Positions 37,458-45,343 of a stretch of 64,000 nucleotides of DNA are shown here, one piece after another. The notes under the pieces were generated by a model. That model was not told the origin of the DNA. It saw only the letters and a list, made by a program, of their open reading frames with translations, and did no database searches. Positions within the stretch are counted from its first letter, which is position 1; each line of letters begins with the position of its first letter. The stretch is from Telmatobacter sp. DSM 110680 (GTDB taxonomy: Bacteria > Acidobacteriota > Terriglobia > Terriglobales > Acidobacteriaceae), in NCBI RefSeq assembly GCF_039994875.1, contig NZ_CP121196.1:4960001-5024000 (forward strand), written 5' to 3'. Made by a program: the position numbers and the translations under genes.

Positions 37458-38588
37458 TCAGTCGCTAAACGAAGGTTCTGCACCCACCCGCCGCAGTGCC
37501 AGGCAACAAGCGAACAGCCAACCCGTCGCGGTCCACCAGAGGAACATGTAACCGAAGCCAAAGTGCCCGGTTACGTTCGAAATGTAAAGGCCATAGCCAA
37601 GATTCGTTAGTGCAAAGACTGCAAGAAACACGCGGCGTTCACCCTTCGCAAATGCAAAGATCAAAGCTGGAAGTGCCAGGATCTCGTCGTAGGGGTAGCT
37701 GTAATAGCTGCAGGCTACAGAACAGAGCAACACAATCGCACCATGCTTCTCCCAATCCCATGTGGACCGGTTCTTCAGCCAATAGAAGGCGAGCCAGATC
37801 AGGCCCGCCAATTGGGGGAGCAGGGCAAGAGCATGCATGCCCGAGACTGCGTAGAGCATCCCGCCGAAATTGGGATAGGACTCAGTCTCGTTTACAACCA
37901 AAATTGTCCGCCTCCAGAATTGTGCAAAGATATGGGGATTTATGATTATTGCGGCAATGCTTGCACTCGTCAGCGCCAGAGTTCCAGATATGAGCACGAT
38001 CCATCGCCTGTAAAACAAGGTCCAGAGAGCCGCAGCAATAAGAAACAGTAGCGCGATATGTGGCTTTCCTAGCACCAGAAGAAGAGAAGCGCCAGCCAGC
38101 CAGTCTCTCCTCTTCCGCAACAAGGCGCAAAAGAGTACAGCACCAAGCAACACCAGCACCGTGAATTGACCCAGCATCAGCAGTACGATCGTAGGTCCAA
38201 AAACCATCGAGAGAAGCGCGGGTGCAAGCGACGGTCCAGAACCAATTTGATTCCACACCGCCTTCGAACATGCGGCAACAATACAAACGCTTATCACAGT
38301 CCATATCGCAAATGCCGAATGATAGCCAAGCGCTCCTAAGGGCAGCATGAGCACGATTGCCCACGGAGGGTTCTTCACGACTAGTGGTGCCGCGACAAGT
38401 CCGGACGCTTTCTCAAGCGCCTGCGTTTGCGGAACGGAATATGGGTCATGTGTAAAGAGACGTGCGGCCGCCCAATATTGCGCAAAATCCTGAACCGGCA
38501 GCGCATAAGCCGCCATGAGGGCCGCAGCAAACAGAATCAGACAAACAAAAGCGACGAGCAGAACGGTTAGAGTCTTTCGGAATTGCAT
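37458..38588 (-). CDS. GT87/DUF2029 family membrane glycosyltransferase
   Basis: A 376-residue polytopic protein with about nine to ten helices. The first loop has LPVQDFAQYWAAARLF and HDPYSVPQTQAL, the DUF2029 signature with Asp in the GT-C position. VVKNPPWAIVLMLPLGAL follows, also typical. Members transfer mannose or arabinose from polyprenyl-phosphate donors to glycolipids or glycans. It lies downstream of the DUF192 gene in the same direction, with a 90-base gap, at the boundary with the Tad region. Confidence 0.8.
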   Translation of the reverse strand: MQFRKTLTVLLVAFVCLILFAAALMAAYALPVQDFAQYWAAARLFTHDPYSVPQTQALEKASGLVAAPLVVKNPPWAIVLMLPLGALGYHSAFAIWTVISVCIVAACSKAVWNQIGSGPSLAPALLSMVFGPTIVLLMLGQFTVLVLLGAVLFCALLRKRRDWLAGASLLLVLGKPHIALLFLIAAALWTLFYRRWIVLISGTLALTSASIAAIIINPHIFAQFWRRTILVVNETESYPNFGGMLYAVSGMHALALLPQLAGLIWLAFYWLKNRSTWDWEKHGAIVLLCSVACSYYSYPYDEILALPALIFAFAKGERRVFLAVFALTNLGYGLYISNVTGHFGFGYMFLWWTATGWLFACCLALRRVGAEPSFSD

Positions 38589-38678
38589 CTAAGTGCTTTC
38601 TACCCTTGAGATTTGATTTTCTGGATCTGCATTTCATTTCGCTCGAGAACAGACTGCTTCGATATCTCTTCGTCCGAT

Positions 38679-39119
38679 TCAAAGAGAACAAGGTTCTGCG
38701 ACTAGTTCAGAATCTACGATTTCCAGAATGTCTCCGACCTGCGTCTGCGAATCTTGAATTGTTCCGGCAGGAAGTTCCAGCACGGAATGTGCTGAAAGAC
38801 AGGCGGAAAATCTCCAGGCCGGCACGATGGCGCATATCTTCTTCACACGGTACTTGCGATCGAGGTAGACCAGGTCGATCGGAAATTGCATAAAGAATGT
38901 GTGAACTGCCTCGCAGGGAATGATCCATAATCCCTCTCCGGGTCCGAGATTTTTTCTCCCAAGTAAACCTTTGGAGCGTTTTGGCCCGCTACCGGCCACC
39001 TCCAGTTTGTCAGCGAGTTTCGTATCTCTTTTCTGGTTTCGGACCGTCTTACGGATGTTGCAATCATTCCTTTTGGACTTGTCGTCGCCCGCGGATTTCG
39101 TTTCCTGAGATTGATTCAT
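38679..39119 (-). CDS. DUF192 domain protein
   Basis: A 146-residue protein. The first 35 residues are charged, and the DUF192 domain covers about residues 38-140. Its features are RSKGLLGRKNLGPGEGLWI, then AVHTFFMQFPIDLVYLD and LELPAGTIQD. DUF192 proteins are usually small and secreted or cytoplasmic, with no settled function. No signal peptide is obvious here. It is the last gene of the minus-strand rcpC-rcpA group, separated from rcpA by a hairpin. A second DUF192 domain occurs fused to PilZ at 43929-44897, which suggests a link to the Tad system. Confidence 0.85.
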   Translation of the reverse strand: MNQSQETKSAGDDKSKRNDCNIRKTVRNQKRDTKLADKLEVAGSGPKRSKGLLGRKNLGPGEGLWIIPCEAVHTFFMQFPIDLVYLDRKYRVKKICAIVPAWRFSACLSAHSVLELPAGTIQDSQTQVGDILEIVDSELVAEPCSL

Positions 39120-39221
39120 ATCTCTGCTACCTGTTTGATGGAATTCGCGTTCGCCCCAGTTATTTCAGCCTCAATAATGTCTCGGCATCTAGCAAACGGG
39201 TCTGTGATGCCACGCAATGAA

Positions 39222-39254
39222 TGAGCCCCAGCAAGCGATTCTTACTGGGGCTCA
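39222..39254 (-). terminator. Stem-loop between rcpA and the DUF192 gene
   Basis: TGAGCCCCAG (39222-39231) pairs with CTGGGGCTCA (39245-39254), and the stem extends inward by 3 bp after one mismatch, around a 5-base loop. On the minus strand it begins 33 bases after the rcpA stop. There is no T-run after it, so it may be a partial terminator or an mRNA-stabilising hairpin rather than a full intrinsic terminator. Confidence 0.5.
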
Positions 39255-39287
39255 GGGATCAGATAGCAATGTCAGATCTGAACATCG

Positions 39288-40832
39288 CTACTGCGGAGCA
39301 GGTTGAGATGAGACCGCGCCGCCACCGCCGCCGCCCACCGACATTCCTCCGTCGATTGTAAGCGGCGTTTCCGGTTTCATGCTTTCGATGAGTTTTTCCA
39401 CCGGGATTGTTGCGGGCGGAGGCGGAGCTGTTGCCCCAGCGATCTTCGTATCCGGTGTGTGCATCGGAATCGCAGAATTTGGCGGTAGAAACCCTTCCGG
39501 GAACTTCAACTCCGGAACCGGCGTGCCTGCGTCGATGGGATTCACGATCTCGGGAGTCACAATAACGATCAACTCCGTATTGCTTTTCTTCCTATCCATA
39601 GACTGAAAGAATTTACCCAGAATCGGAATGTCACCCAGAAAAGGAATTTTCTGGAAATTGGCATTTTCACGATTATCGAGCAACCCACCGATTACGAAAC
39701 TCTGTCCATCGGCTAGTTCAACTTCTGTTTTGACGCGACGGATGGTAAGTGCCGGAACTGTCGCGCCACCAATATTCACGGCATTACCATAGTCCAGGGC
39801 GCTGACTTCAGGAGCGACCTGCAGTCGAATCGTGCCGCGGTTCGTTATGGTCGGCAGAAATGCAATCAAGACGCCGTACTGCTTGTACTGAATCGTAATA
39901 GGAGCTGAGGCGCCACCAGTAGATCCAGATTGAGCCACCGGATATGGATATTCTCCGCCTGCCAGAAAGCTGGCCTGGTGCCCATTCTTGGCGAGCACAT
40001 TGGGCTCGGCCAAAACTTCAGCCAGCCCCTTCGTCTCTAAGGCCTGAATCGTGGCCCCCAAGTTGATGCCAGGATAAAAAGCAAAAAGGTTCAGAGGATT
40101 AACCGCGCTAAGGGTGGCACCCGATCCGCTGGGTGTGGGCGACGGACCTGGAAATTGGCCAGTCGAAACAGCACCAATCGTATTTCCTAAGCCGGTACTG
40201 AAGATATTGATGCCAAGCTGCTTCTCCTTGGTACGGTCGATACTGGCAAAACGCACCTTGAGGAGAATCTGGGGCTCTGGAGCAGGGACATTAACATTGA
40301 GAAGGTTAATGACCTTCCCGGCCGTAGAAGCGATCATGACAGCGCGGTCGGAGCTGTTCAAATTGGTTACTGTACCGCGCAGGAAAATCACACCACTATC
40401 TTGGGAAACTCTCACGTTCTGGCCAGGCAGCTCGGCTCGAAGTTCCCTGCGAAGTCCGTCAAGCACGTCAGTTGAAGCGAACGTGCTCGGTCGGACTGTG
40501 ACGTTGAAGAACTGCCGCCCGCCGCTCTGATCCCAAATGATCAGGCTCGTCTCTCCCGCGGCCTTGCCGCTAAGCAGAATCTGCGTGGGGCTGACTGCTT
40601 GTGCCTGCGCAAAATCGCCTAGTCCCACCACGATCCTTGTGACTGGTCTCGCCAGATCGAGTACGACCGATTTACCCACGGATAACGACAGGTCGTTGGT
40701 TGAATCCTGGTTCGTTGTTGCCGCCGGCTGGGTACCCGGCGGGGGTGCCTGGGCCAACACGGCCAGACCGGCACAAAATACAAGCGTCAGCGTACTGACA
40801 CTGGCAATGGCAATCCCAGTTTTCGGTTTCAC
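39288..40832 (-). CDS. rcpA: Tad pilus outer-membrane secretin (RcpA/CpaC)
   Basis: A 514-residue protein with an N-terminal signal sequence (about residues 1-28). Domains in order: a pilus-assembly N-terminal domain (LSLSVGKSVVLDLARPVTRI), a BON-like segment (GVIFLRGTVTNLNSSDRA), and the secretin domain of the type II/III secretion family (AEPNVLAKNGHQASFLAGGE, ADGQSFVIGGLLDN, LGDIPILGKFF, ELIVIVTPEIVNP). The C-terminal tail is proline- and glycine-rich. It forms the outer-membrane channel for Flp pili. Its ATG lies inside the end of rcpC (4-base overlap), so the two are coupled. Confidence 0.93.
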   Translation of the reverse strand: MKPKTGIAIASVSTLTLVFCAGLAVLAQAPPPGTQPAATTNQDSTNDLSLSVGKSVVLDLARPVTRIVVGLGDFAQAQAVSPTQILLSGKAAGETSLIIWDQSGGRQFFNVTVRPSTFASTDVLDGLRRELRAELPGQNVRVSQDSGVIFLRGTVTNLNSSDRAVMIASTAGKVINLLNVNVPAPEPQILLKVRFASIDRTKEKQLGINIFSTGLGNTIGAVSTGQFPGPSPTPSGSGATLSAVNPLNLFAFYPGINLGATIQALETKGLAEVLAEPNVLAKNGHQASFLAGGEYPYPVAQSGSTGGASAPITIQYKQYGVLIAFLPTITNRGTIRLQVAPEVSALDYGNAVNIGGATVPALTIRRVKTEVELADGQSFVIGGLLDNRENANFQKIPFLGDIPILGKFFQSMDRKKSNTELIVIVTPEIVNPIDAGTPVPELKFPEGFLPPNSAIPMHTPDTKIAGATAPPPPATIPVEKLIESMKPETPLTIDGGMSVGGGGGGAVSSQPAPQ

Positions 40833-41692
40833 TGTTTCCCCCCGGGCGCTGCAAATTGACTTTCAGTTTTAGTGCTCCCGTTAATCACGGTAACGGTGAA
40901 CGTTTCAGGCTTCGGCTTTGCGGGCGCTACGCGACCGGTCAGTTTGGGCTTGCTCGCCGGGGCATTCTGATCCAGGAACAGGTTGGTCATTGCGGTTCCC
41001 TGCACCGACGCAACCTTGGTGTCGAGCGGATTGCGGAGTACGAGCTGGATGCGTGTCTCGTTGCTGGCCAATGCCATGACCTGTGCCTGCTCGGGTGTTA
41101 CGAGCAAGTTGACGACCTGCACCTGTAGAGGTTTGCCTTCGGCGTCCTTTTGAATATCAGTACCAGCCGAAAGAACCTCGATATTCTGAAGGACGGTTCT
41201 GACCTGGGTATTGTTGTTTCCTCCGCCACCTCCACCGCCGTTGGTGGGAGGCACGCCGGAGATGAGGACGTCGACGTGCATGCCGGGAGTTACGAATCCG
41301 GCTACGCCGACAACCTGGTCGACGCGAACGGCAATGGCACGCATGCCGTCCTTGATGGTCGCGGCCAAACCGCCGCCTGACCCGACGGGAGCCAGTCGAT
41401 CTTCCAGGATTGGTTCACCGGCATACAGCGACGAGGTAACTCCGCGGCCAATCGCGTTCTTGGCATCGAGAATCGCGGTCTTCGGCACCGTTCCCATGAT
41501 CTGTACCGTGGTCAGATCCGGCGCGCTGAGCACTGTGCCAATTTTGATATCGGTCGCGGCGGCAACTACGCGCGTTGAAGGTTGCGGTTTCACTGCAGCA
41601 ATGCGCATGCCGACCAACCGGTAGACGAGCACGGAGCACAGTGCCGCTACAACAAATGCAGCAAGGAGGATGGTTACCAGTCTTCGGTTCAT
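40829..41692 (-). CDS. cpaB: Tad pilus assembly protein RcpC/CpaB
   Basis: A 287-residue protein with one N-terminal membrane helix (TILLAAFVVAALCSVLVYRL) and a SAF domain (AAATDIKIGTVLSAPDLTTV, IGRGVTSSLYAGEPILEDRL). The RcpC/CpaB domain follows (GMRAIAVRVDQVVGVAGFV and TVLQNIEVLSAGTDIQKDA). It is a periplasmic partner of the secretin RcpA and may contact peptidoglycan. A low-complexity insert with glycine and asparagine runs lies near residues 150-165. It overlaps rcpA by 4 bases. A motif resembling the flp upstream repeats lies about 60 bases before its start. Confidence 0.92.
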   Translation of the reverse strand: MNRRLVTILLAAFVVAALCSVLVYRLVGMRIAAVKPQPSTRVVAAATDIKIGTVLSAPDLTTVQIMGTVPKTAILDAKNAIGRGVTSSLYAGEPILEDRLAPVGSGGGLAATIKDGMRAIAVRVDQVVGVAGFVTPGMHVDVLISGVPPTNGGGGGGGNNNTQVRTVLQNIEVLSAGTDIQKDAEGKPLQVQVVNLLVTPEQAQVMALASNETRIQLVLRNPLDTKVASVQGTAMTNLFLDQNAPASKPKLTGRVAPAKPKPETFTVTVINGSTKTESQFAAPGGKQ

Positions 41693-42311
41693 CAGAATCC
41701 TGTCTTCGCGAGGTGAAAAATGCTGATTTCAACTTCCTAGGCCACCGAGTGCAATAGCGCAAAAAGAACCGGCCTCTTCACACAGAGTTAGTGGTCGAAA
41801 TGGTGAATTGCCTGCACGGGTGAATGCCGCTAGAGTATAGCATTATGTGACATTTCGAGTGCATTGAATTTGGTTCCTCCAAACCGAAGTACCTAGAAAG
41901 CCAAGTAACGAAAAGACATTTCAAGGACTCGGTTCCCGGCGTCGTTTTCATAACACTTTGTGAAGGTATCTCCTCATGGCTTGCGTGCCCTGTCAACGGT
42001 ACCAAAGCGTTTAAATTGTGAAATGAATTTCGCTAGCTCTAAGCGTTTAAGTCGGTCGAAAACACTACCTGACCAAAGTTATGGCTACTGCCGAAATCAT
42101 CTTGTAGAGTTATCGTTCTACGCGCATACTTGAGAGCACGTTTGCCTTAGAGTCGAGGGAGCACGCGACCTTGCAATTGTGACTGTTTCCGGGTGTAACT
42201 CTGGCATCTCCGAAGTTAGGGTGAGGATGAGTAACACTCAACGAGAGACAACACCTGTTCCCCGCGCACGAACGAGCAGGCTGCCTAACCAAAGAAGGGA
42301 TTACCTAGCGA
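41693..42311. promoter_or_regulatory. Long divergent intergenic region between cpaB and the TonB-like gene
   Basis: This 619-base region separates minus-strand rcpC/cpaB from the plus-strand TonB-like gene and should hold promoters for both. It contains a TATACT hexamer on the minus strand near 41835-41840, without a good -35 box. It also has the flp-like element ATAGCGCAAAAA (41754-41765), and an exact direct repeat AAGCGTTTAA at 42005-42014 and 42041-42050. I see no convincing gene in it. Confidence 0.45.
42005..42050 (+). repeat. Direct repeat AAGCGTTTAA upstream of the TonB-like gene
   Basis: The 10-base sequence AAGCGTTTAA occurs exactly twice, at 42005-42014 and 42041-42050 (36 bases start to start), in the middle of the divergent intergenic region. 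A pair of identical AT-rich-tailed sites suggests regulator binding. There is no further support. Confidence 0.35.
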
Positions 42312-43823
42312 ATGAGGTCAGCGCGCACCATCAGCCTTTTTACCGTACAGCCGGAGCCGCCTCGCGGGCGTTCGGCGCTGGTAGCTTCGGTTGTTCTGCA
42401 CAGCTCGGCCATCGTGCTCGTGTTGTCAGCCTTTGTGTACTCTCCGCAGTTCCGTTTGAATACGCCGGATATGTACATGATGCAGCATGTCGATCTCAAC
42501 ATGCCGTACCCTACGCTTCCCAAATCCGGCGGAAGCGGAAGCATGTATCCTAAGTCCTCATCCTCGGCCGCTGAATCTTCAGCGCATGAACAAATCGCCG
42601 CCCCAGCTTCCAGCCGAATTCACTTCATGCACAGAAAACTTGCTGCCCAAACGCTCATCGACCCGGAGGTTGATCCGGAGAAGATGTTGCCGAAGGAAAC
42701 ACCCCTTCCGCAAATGTTGCTTTGGTCCGGCCACCGGCCGAAGGTGCAGGTTCTCACGCCGCCCAAACCCCAGCCCCCTTCGATCACCCTGGATAAACCA
42801 AAGCTCAATTTTCCCAACAAAGAAGTCCAGATTGCCGACTTGAACATCTCAGCGACACGTTTCTCGTCAAAGCTTCCGATGCCCATGCCGAGCAACACTT
42901 CCCCGGTAATCCTGAAGCGCGACCTTGACGTTCAGCGCATCCCGGAGACCGGTTCAGTTTCGACCTTGGAAGCCACACCAGCCGCAATTCTCTCTGCATC
43001 TGACCTTCAAATGGCCCAGGGGCGTGTCACGATGCCCGGTGCAAATCAGTCTGCTGAGGGCACAGAACAGGGAGGGCTCGGAACCGGCAAGGCTCCGAAT
43101 TCTTTAACCCATGGGGTTGGAGACTCTGGTAGCACAGGTTCAGAAAAAGGCTCGGGCAAAGGACAGAATTCGACCGGCGGACAGTCCGCGGGCCCCGGAA
43201 ACGGCGGTGGAGCCCAAAAGGGTCCTGGAACGGGTACGGCCGGAAATGGCTCACAAGCAGGAACAGGGGGCGGCAAAGGTGCCGGGCATAACGACGGCGC
43301 GGGATCGGGGTCGTCAAGTGGGCATGGCTCTGGCGACGGTGACAACGGGGCCGTCACGCGCATCAGCCTGTCCAAAAATGGCACCTTTGGCGTCGTTGTA
43401 GTGGGATCCTCGCTCGATGAGCAGTATCCCGAGACTTCCGAGGTTTGGAAGGGGCGCCTGGCCTACTCGGTTTACCTGCACGTCGGACTGGAAAAGAGCT
43501 GGGTTCTTCAATACTCGCTTCCGCGCGCCGCTGATTCAGCAAACGCAGGCAGCGCACGGCTCGAAGCTCCGTGGCCGTATTACATTGTTCGACCCAATCT
43601 GAACCCCGACGATGCCGACTCCGATGCCGTAATGGTGCACGGTTTTGTCGACGAGGCGGGTCACTTTGAAAAGCTCTCTGTCGTCTTTCCTACGGATCTT
43701 GGATATGCGCGTGAGCAACTCGTCCTTGGCGCCTTGCAGCAGTGGCAGTTCCGCGCCGGTACCCATGACGGTCAGATTGCCAAGCTCGAAGTGCTCTTGA
43801 TCATCCCGGAGACGAGCCAATAG
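42312..43823 (+). CDS. TonB-like protein with a glycine-rich linker
   Basis: A 503-residue protein with TonB-like layout. It has a short cytoplasmic N-terminus, one membrane helix (about residues 22-45, ALVASVVLHSSAIVLVL) and a proline-rich stretch (150-170). A long Gly/Ser/Thr-rich spacer covers about residues 245-350. The C-terminal domain of about 110 residues contains VMVHGFVDEAGHFEKL and LGALQQWQFRAGTHDG, typical of TonB C-terminal domains. It may transmit force or connect inner and outer membranes. It is on the plus strand between two halves of the minus-strand Tad cluster. No ExbB/ExbD genes are seen, so energy coupling is unproven. Confidence 0.72.
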   Translation: MRSARTISLFTVQPEPPRGRSALVASVVLHSSAIVLVLSAFVYSPQFRLNTPDMYMMQHVDLNMPYPTLPKSGGSGSMYPKSSSSAAESSAHEQIAAPASSRIHFMHRKLAAQTLIDPEVDPEKMLPKETPLPQMLLWSGHRPKVQVLTPPKPQPPSITLDKPKLNFPNKEVQIADLNISATRFSSKLPMPMPSNTSPVILKRDLDVQRIPETGSVSTLEATPAAILSASDLQMAQGRVTMPGANQSAEGTEQGGLGTGKAPNSLTHGVGDSGSTGSEKGSGKGQNSTGGQSAGPGNGGGAQKGPGTGTAGNGSQAGTGGGKGAGHNDGAGSGSSSGHGSGDGDNGAVTRISLSKNGTFGVVVVGSSLDEQYPETSEVWKGRLAYSVYLHVGLEKSWVLQYSLPRAADSANAGSARLEAPWPYYIVRPNLNPDDADSDAVMVHGFVDEAGHFEKLSVVFPTDLGYAREQLVLGALQQWQFRAGTHDGQIAKLEVLLIIPETSQ

Positions 43824-43928
43824 CAAGGTCCCATTCGGCATTAACCGGATGTCCACTGATCGACTCGCGGGTTCCGCAACAATGGGCCGTTCCTTGCTAT
43901 CCCAAAGAACTTATCATGAGCCTAAAAT

Positions 43929-44897
43929 CTAGGAAGGCTGCTGTACCCGTTGGATAAAGCGTTGCAATGCCTTCTTGCCTACGCCTGTTTCAGGCAGCGT
44001 CTCTCCGGTAGTCAAATCGACAGTATTGGATGGAACAAAGGACAGACCGACGCCATCTGTGCCCCACCGAATCACCTTGGTCAGAACAGAAATGAAGTCG
44101 TCGGGATCATCGCCGTCGGTATTCGTACGCTGCAGCGTCATCAGGATCATGGTTCCCGGGAACCAGCGTTCATCGGTTAGCAAATAAAGACCGTTGGTGC
44201 TGATGTCAGCGATGTGAAAAGCCTGCGGAGCTCCGCCTGTCCAGTAATAGGCGACCAAGCCTGGCAGCGGATGGCGCTTCGATCCTCGCCTATCAGTCGA
44301 AAGCCAGCGAAGAAAGCGAATAAACCATGATGCATTACGGATTGGATCAGATTCCATGCTGTCCTTCTCCGCAAGGCGCTTATGAGCGCTCTGTAATTCC
44401 GCGGCCTGATCGACCTCGAAGGATGACTCGACTACTGCAGCCGATCCGGACTTCCGTGTTGCTACCCGGTCCCCAGATGCCACAGAAGCCGTTGCAGATT
44501 TGTTCGAAAGGCGAGCCAGACGCTCTTCCATCTCATCTGCAACGCAGATTAAGAGCATATCTTCGGGTTGTGTATGACTCGACAGAATCGTGTGTTCGGC
44601 CAGTACCAGCGCGCTCGCTGGCTGATCCCTGGTCGGCTCTATGGCGTGATTAGGAAAAGACTCGATTGCTTGTATGACCCGATTGTCGTCGTCGAGGTAG
44701 ATCAAATCCACGGGGCTAAGACCTTTTGTCGCCGGCACCCCCCGAAAGGGTGTCAACCACAAACCCGAATCAGCTTTGATCGAGAGATCCTCCATGAGCA
44801 CTTTAAGTTGCTTGGCAGCCGTATCAGCAACCGCAACTCCCAGGCTTAGAAAACTCTCTCGTGTTTGGTTGTACACACAATACTTGCGGGTTTCCAT
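43929..44897 (-). CDS. DUF192-PilZ fusion protein, likely c-di-GMP binding
   Basis: A 322-residue two-domain protein. Residues about 15-120 match DUF192 (LKVLMEDLSIKADSGLWLTP, then LSPVDLIYLDDDNRV). A variable linker (about 121-200) follows, then a PilZ domain (about 201-290). The c-di-GMP-binding motifs are intact: RxxxR at Arg204 and Arg208 (RGSKR), and DxSxxG at Asp231-Gly236 (DISTNG). The protein is downstream of tadC and the 31-residue membrane peptide on the same strand. A PilZ receptor in a Tad cluster could tie pilus assembly to c-di-GMP levels. The combination with DUF192 is unusual. Confidence 0.8.
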   Translation of the reverse strand: METRKYCVYNQTRESFLSLGVAVADTAAKQLKVLMEDLSIKADSGLWLTPFRGVPATKGLSPVDLIYLDDDNRVIQAIESFPNHAIEPTRDQPASALVLAEHTILSSHTQPEDMLLICVADEMEERLARLSNKSATASVASGDRVATRKSGSAAVVESSFEVDQAAELQSAHKRLAEKDSMESDPIRNASWFIRFLRWLSTDRRGSKRHPLPGLVAYYWTGGAPQAFHIADISTNGLYLLTDERWFPGTMILMTLQRTNTDGDDPDDFISVLTKVIRWGTDGVGLSFVPSNTVDLTTGETLPETGVGKKALQRFIQRVQQPS

Positions 44898-45213
44898 GGA
44901 TTCTGCGCCTCTTCAGAAAGCTGCCCGGAATGAAGGCCCGAATGAGAAGGGGTTTCACTCAGACCTAGAAATCTACCAGGTCACGCAGAAGCTGCTCTGC
45001 GTCAGTGTAACCCCGAATGAAAACCGCTCACATCGACAAACAGCATTACGAAGAGGGAACCTGCTCCAGTCTGTCAGTAAGATTACAACAATGCACACTG
45101 GACAAAAGTAGTTTCACCGCCGCGAGACGGTGGTCGGTGAGGCTGGGGTGCCAATGGAAGTACGGAAAGTCTAGACCCATACATTCCACCGGCCCCTTTT
45201 GAACCAGCGAAGG
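44898..45213. other. Intergenic stretch without a supported gene
   Basis: This 316-base gap lies on the minus strand between the 31-residue membrane peptide gene and the DUF192-PilZ gene. No open frame with coding character, hairpin terminator or clear promoter was seen. The gap leaves open whether the PilZ gene is in the tad operon or has its own promoter. Confidence 0.35.
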
Positions 45214-45309
45214 TTACTTAACCCGTGTGCGGCGCCGCTGAATCAGAATAACCAGCACGATGACAAAGAGCACCCCGGATACGATCCGGATAATTGTGGT
45301 TTGGTCCAT
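45214..45309 (-). CDS. 31-residue single-span membrane peptide in the tad operon
   Basis: ATG 45309 is preceded by a strong Shine-Dalgarno (GGGAGAG, about 7 bases upstream). It encodes 31 residues: MDQTTIIRIVSG, a hydrophobic span of about 16 residues, and a basic tail QRRRTRVK. This gives one membrane helix with a positive C-terminus. It starts 34 bases after tadC in the same direction. The ribosome site, the helix and the operon position support a real small gene. Function unknown; it might modulate the TadB/TadC platform. A longer reading of the same frame (from 45486) overlaps tadC and lacks a site. Confidence 0.65.
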   Translation of the reverse strand: MDQTTIIRIVSGVLFVIVLVILIQRRRTRVK

Positions 45310-45343
45310 GTCGATTCTCTCCCTTCGTAAAATGCTTGAAATG

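Noticed and set aside
43046-43384. Proline-rich minus-strand open frame
   Set aside because: It is the complement of the glycine-rich linker of the TonB-like protein; the bias explains the open frame.
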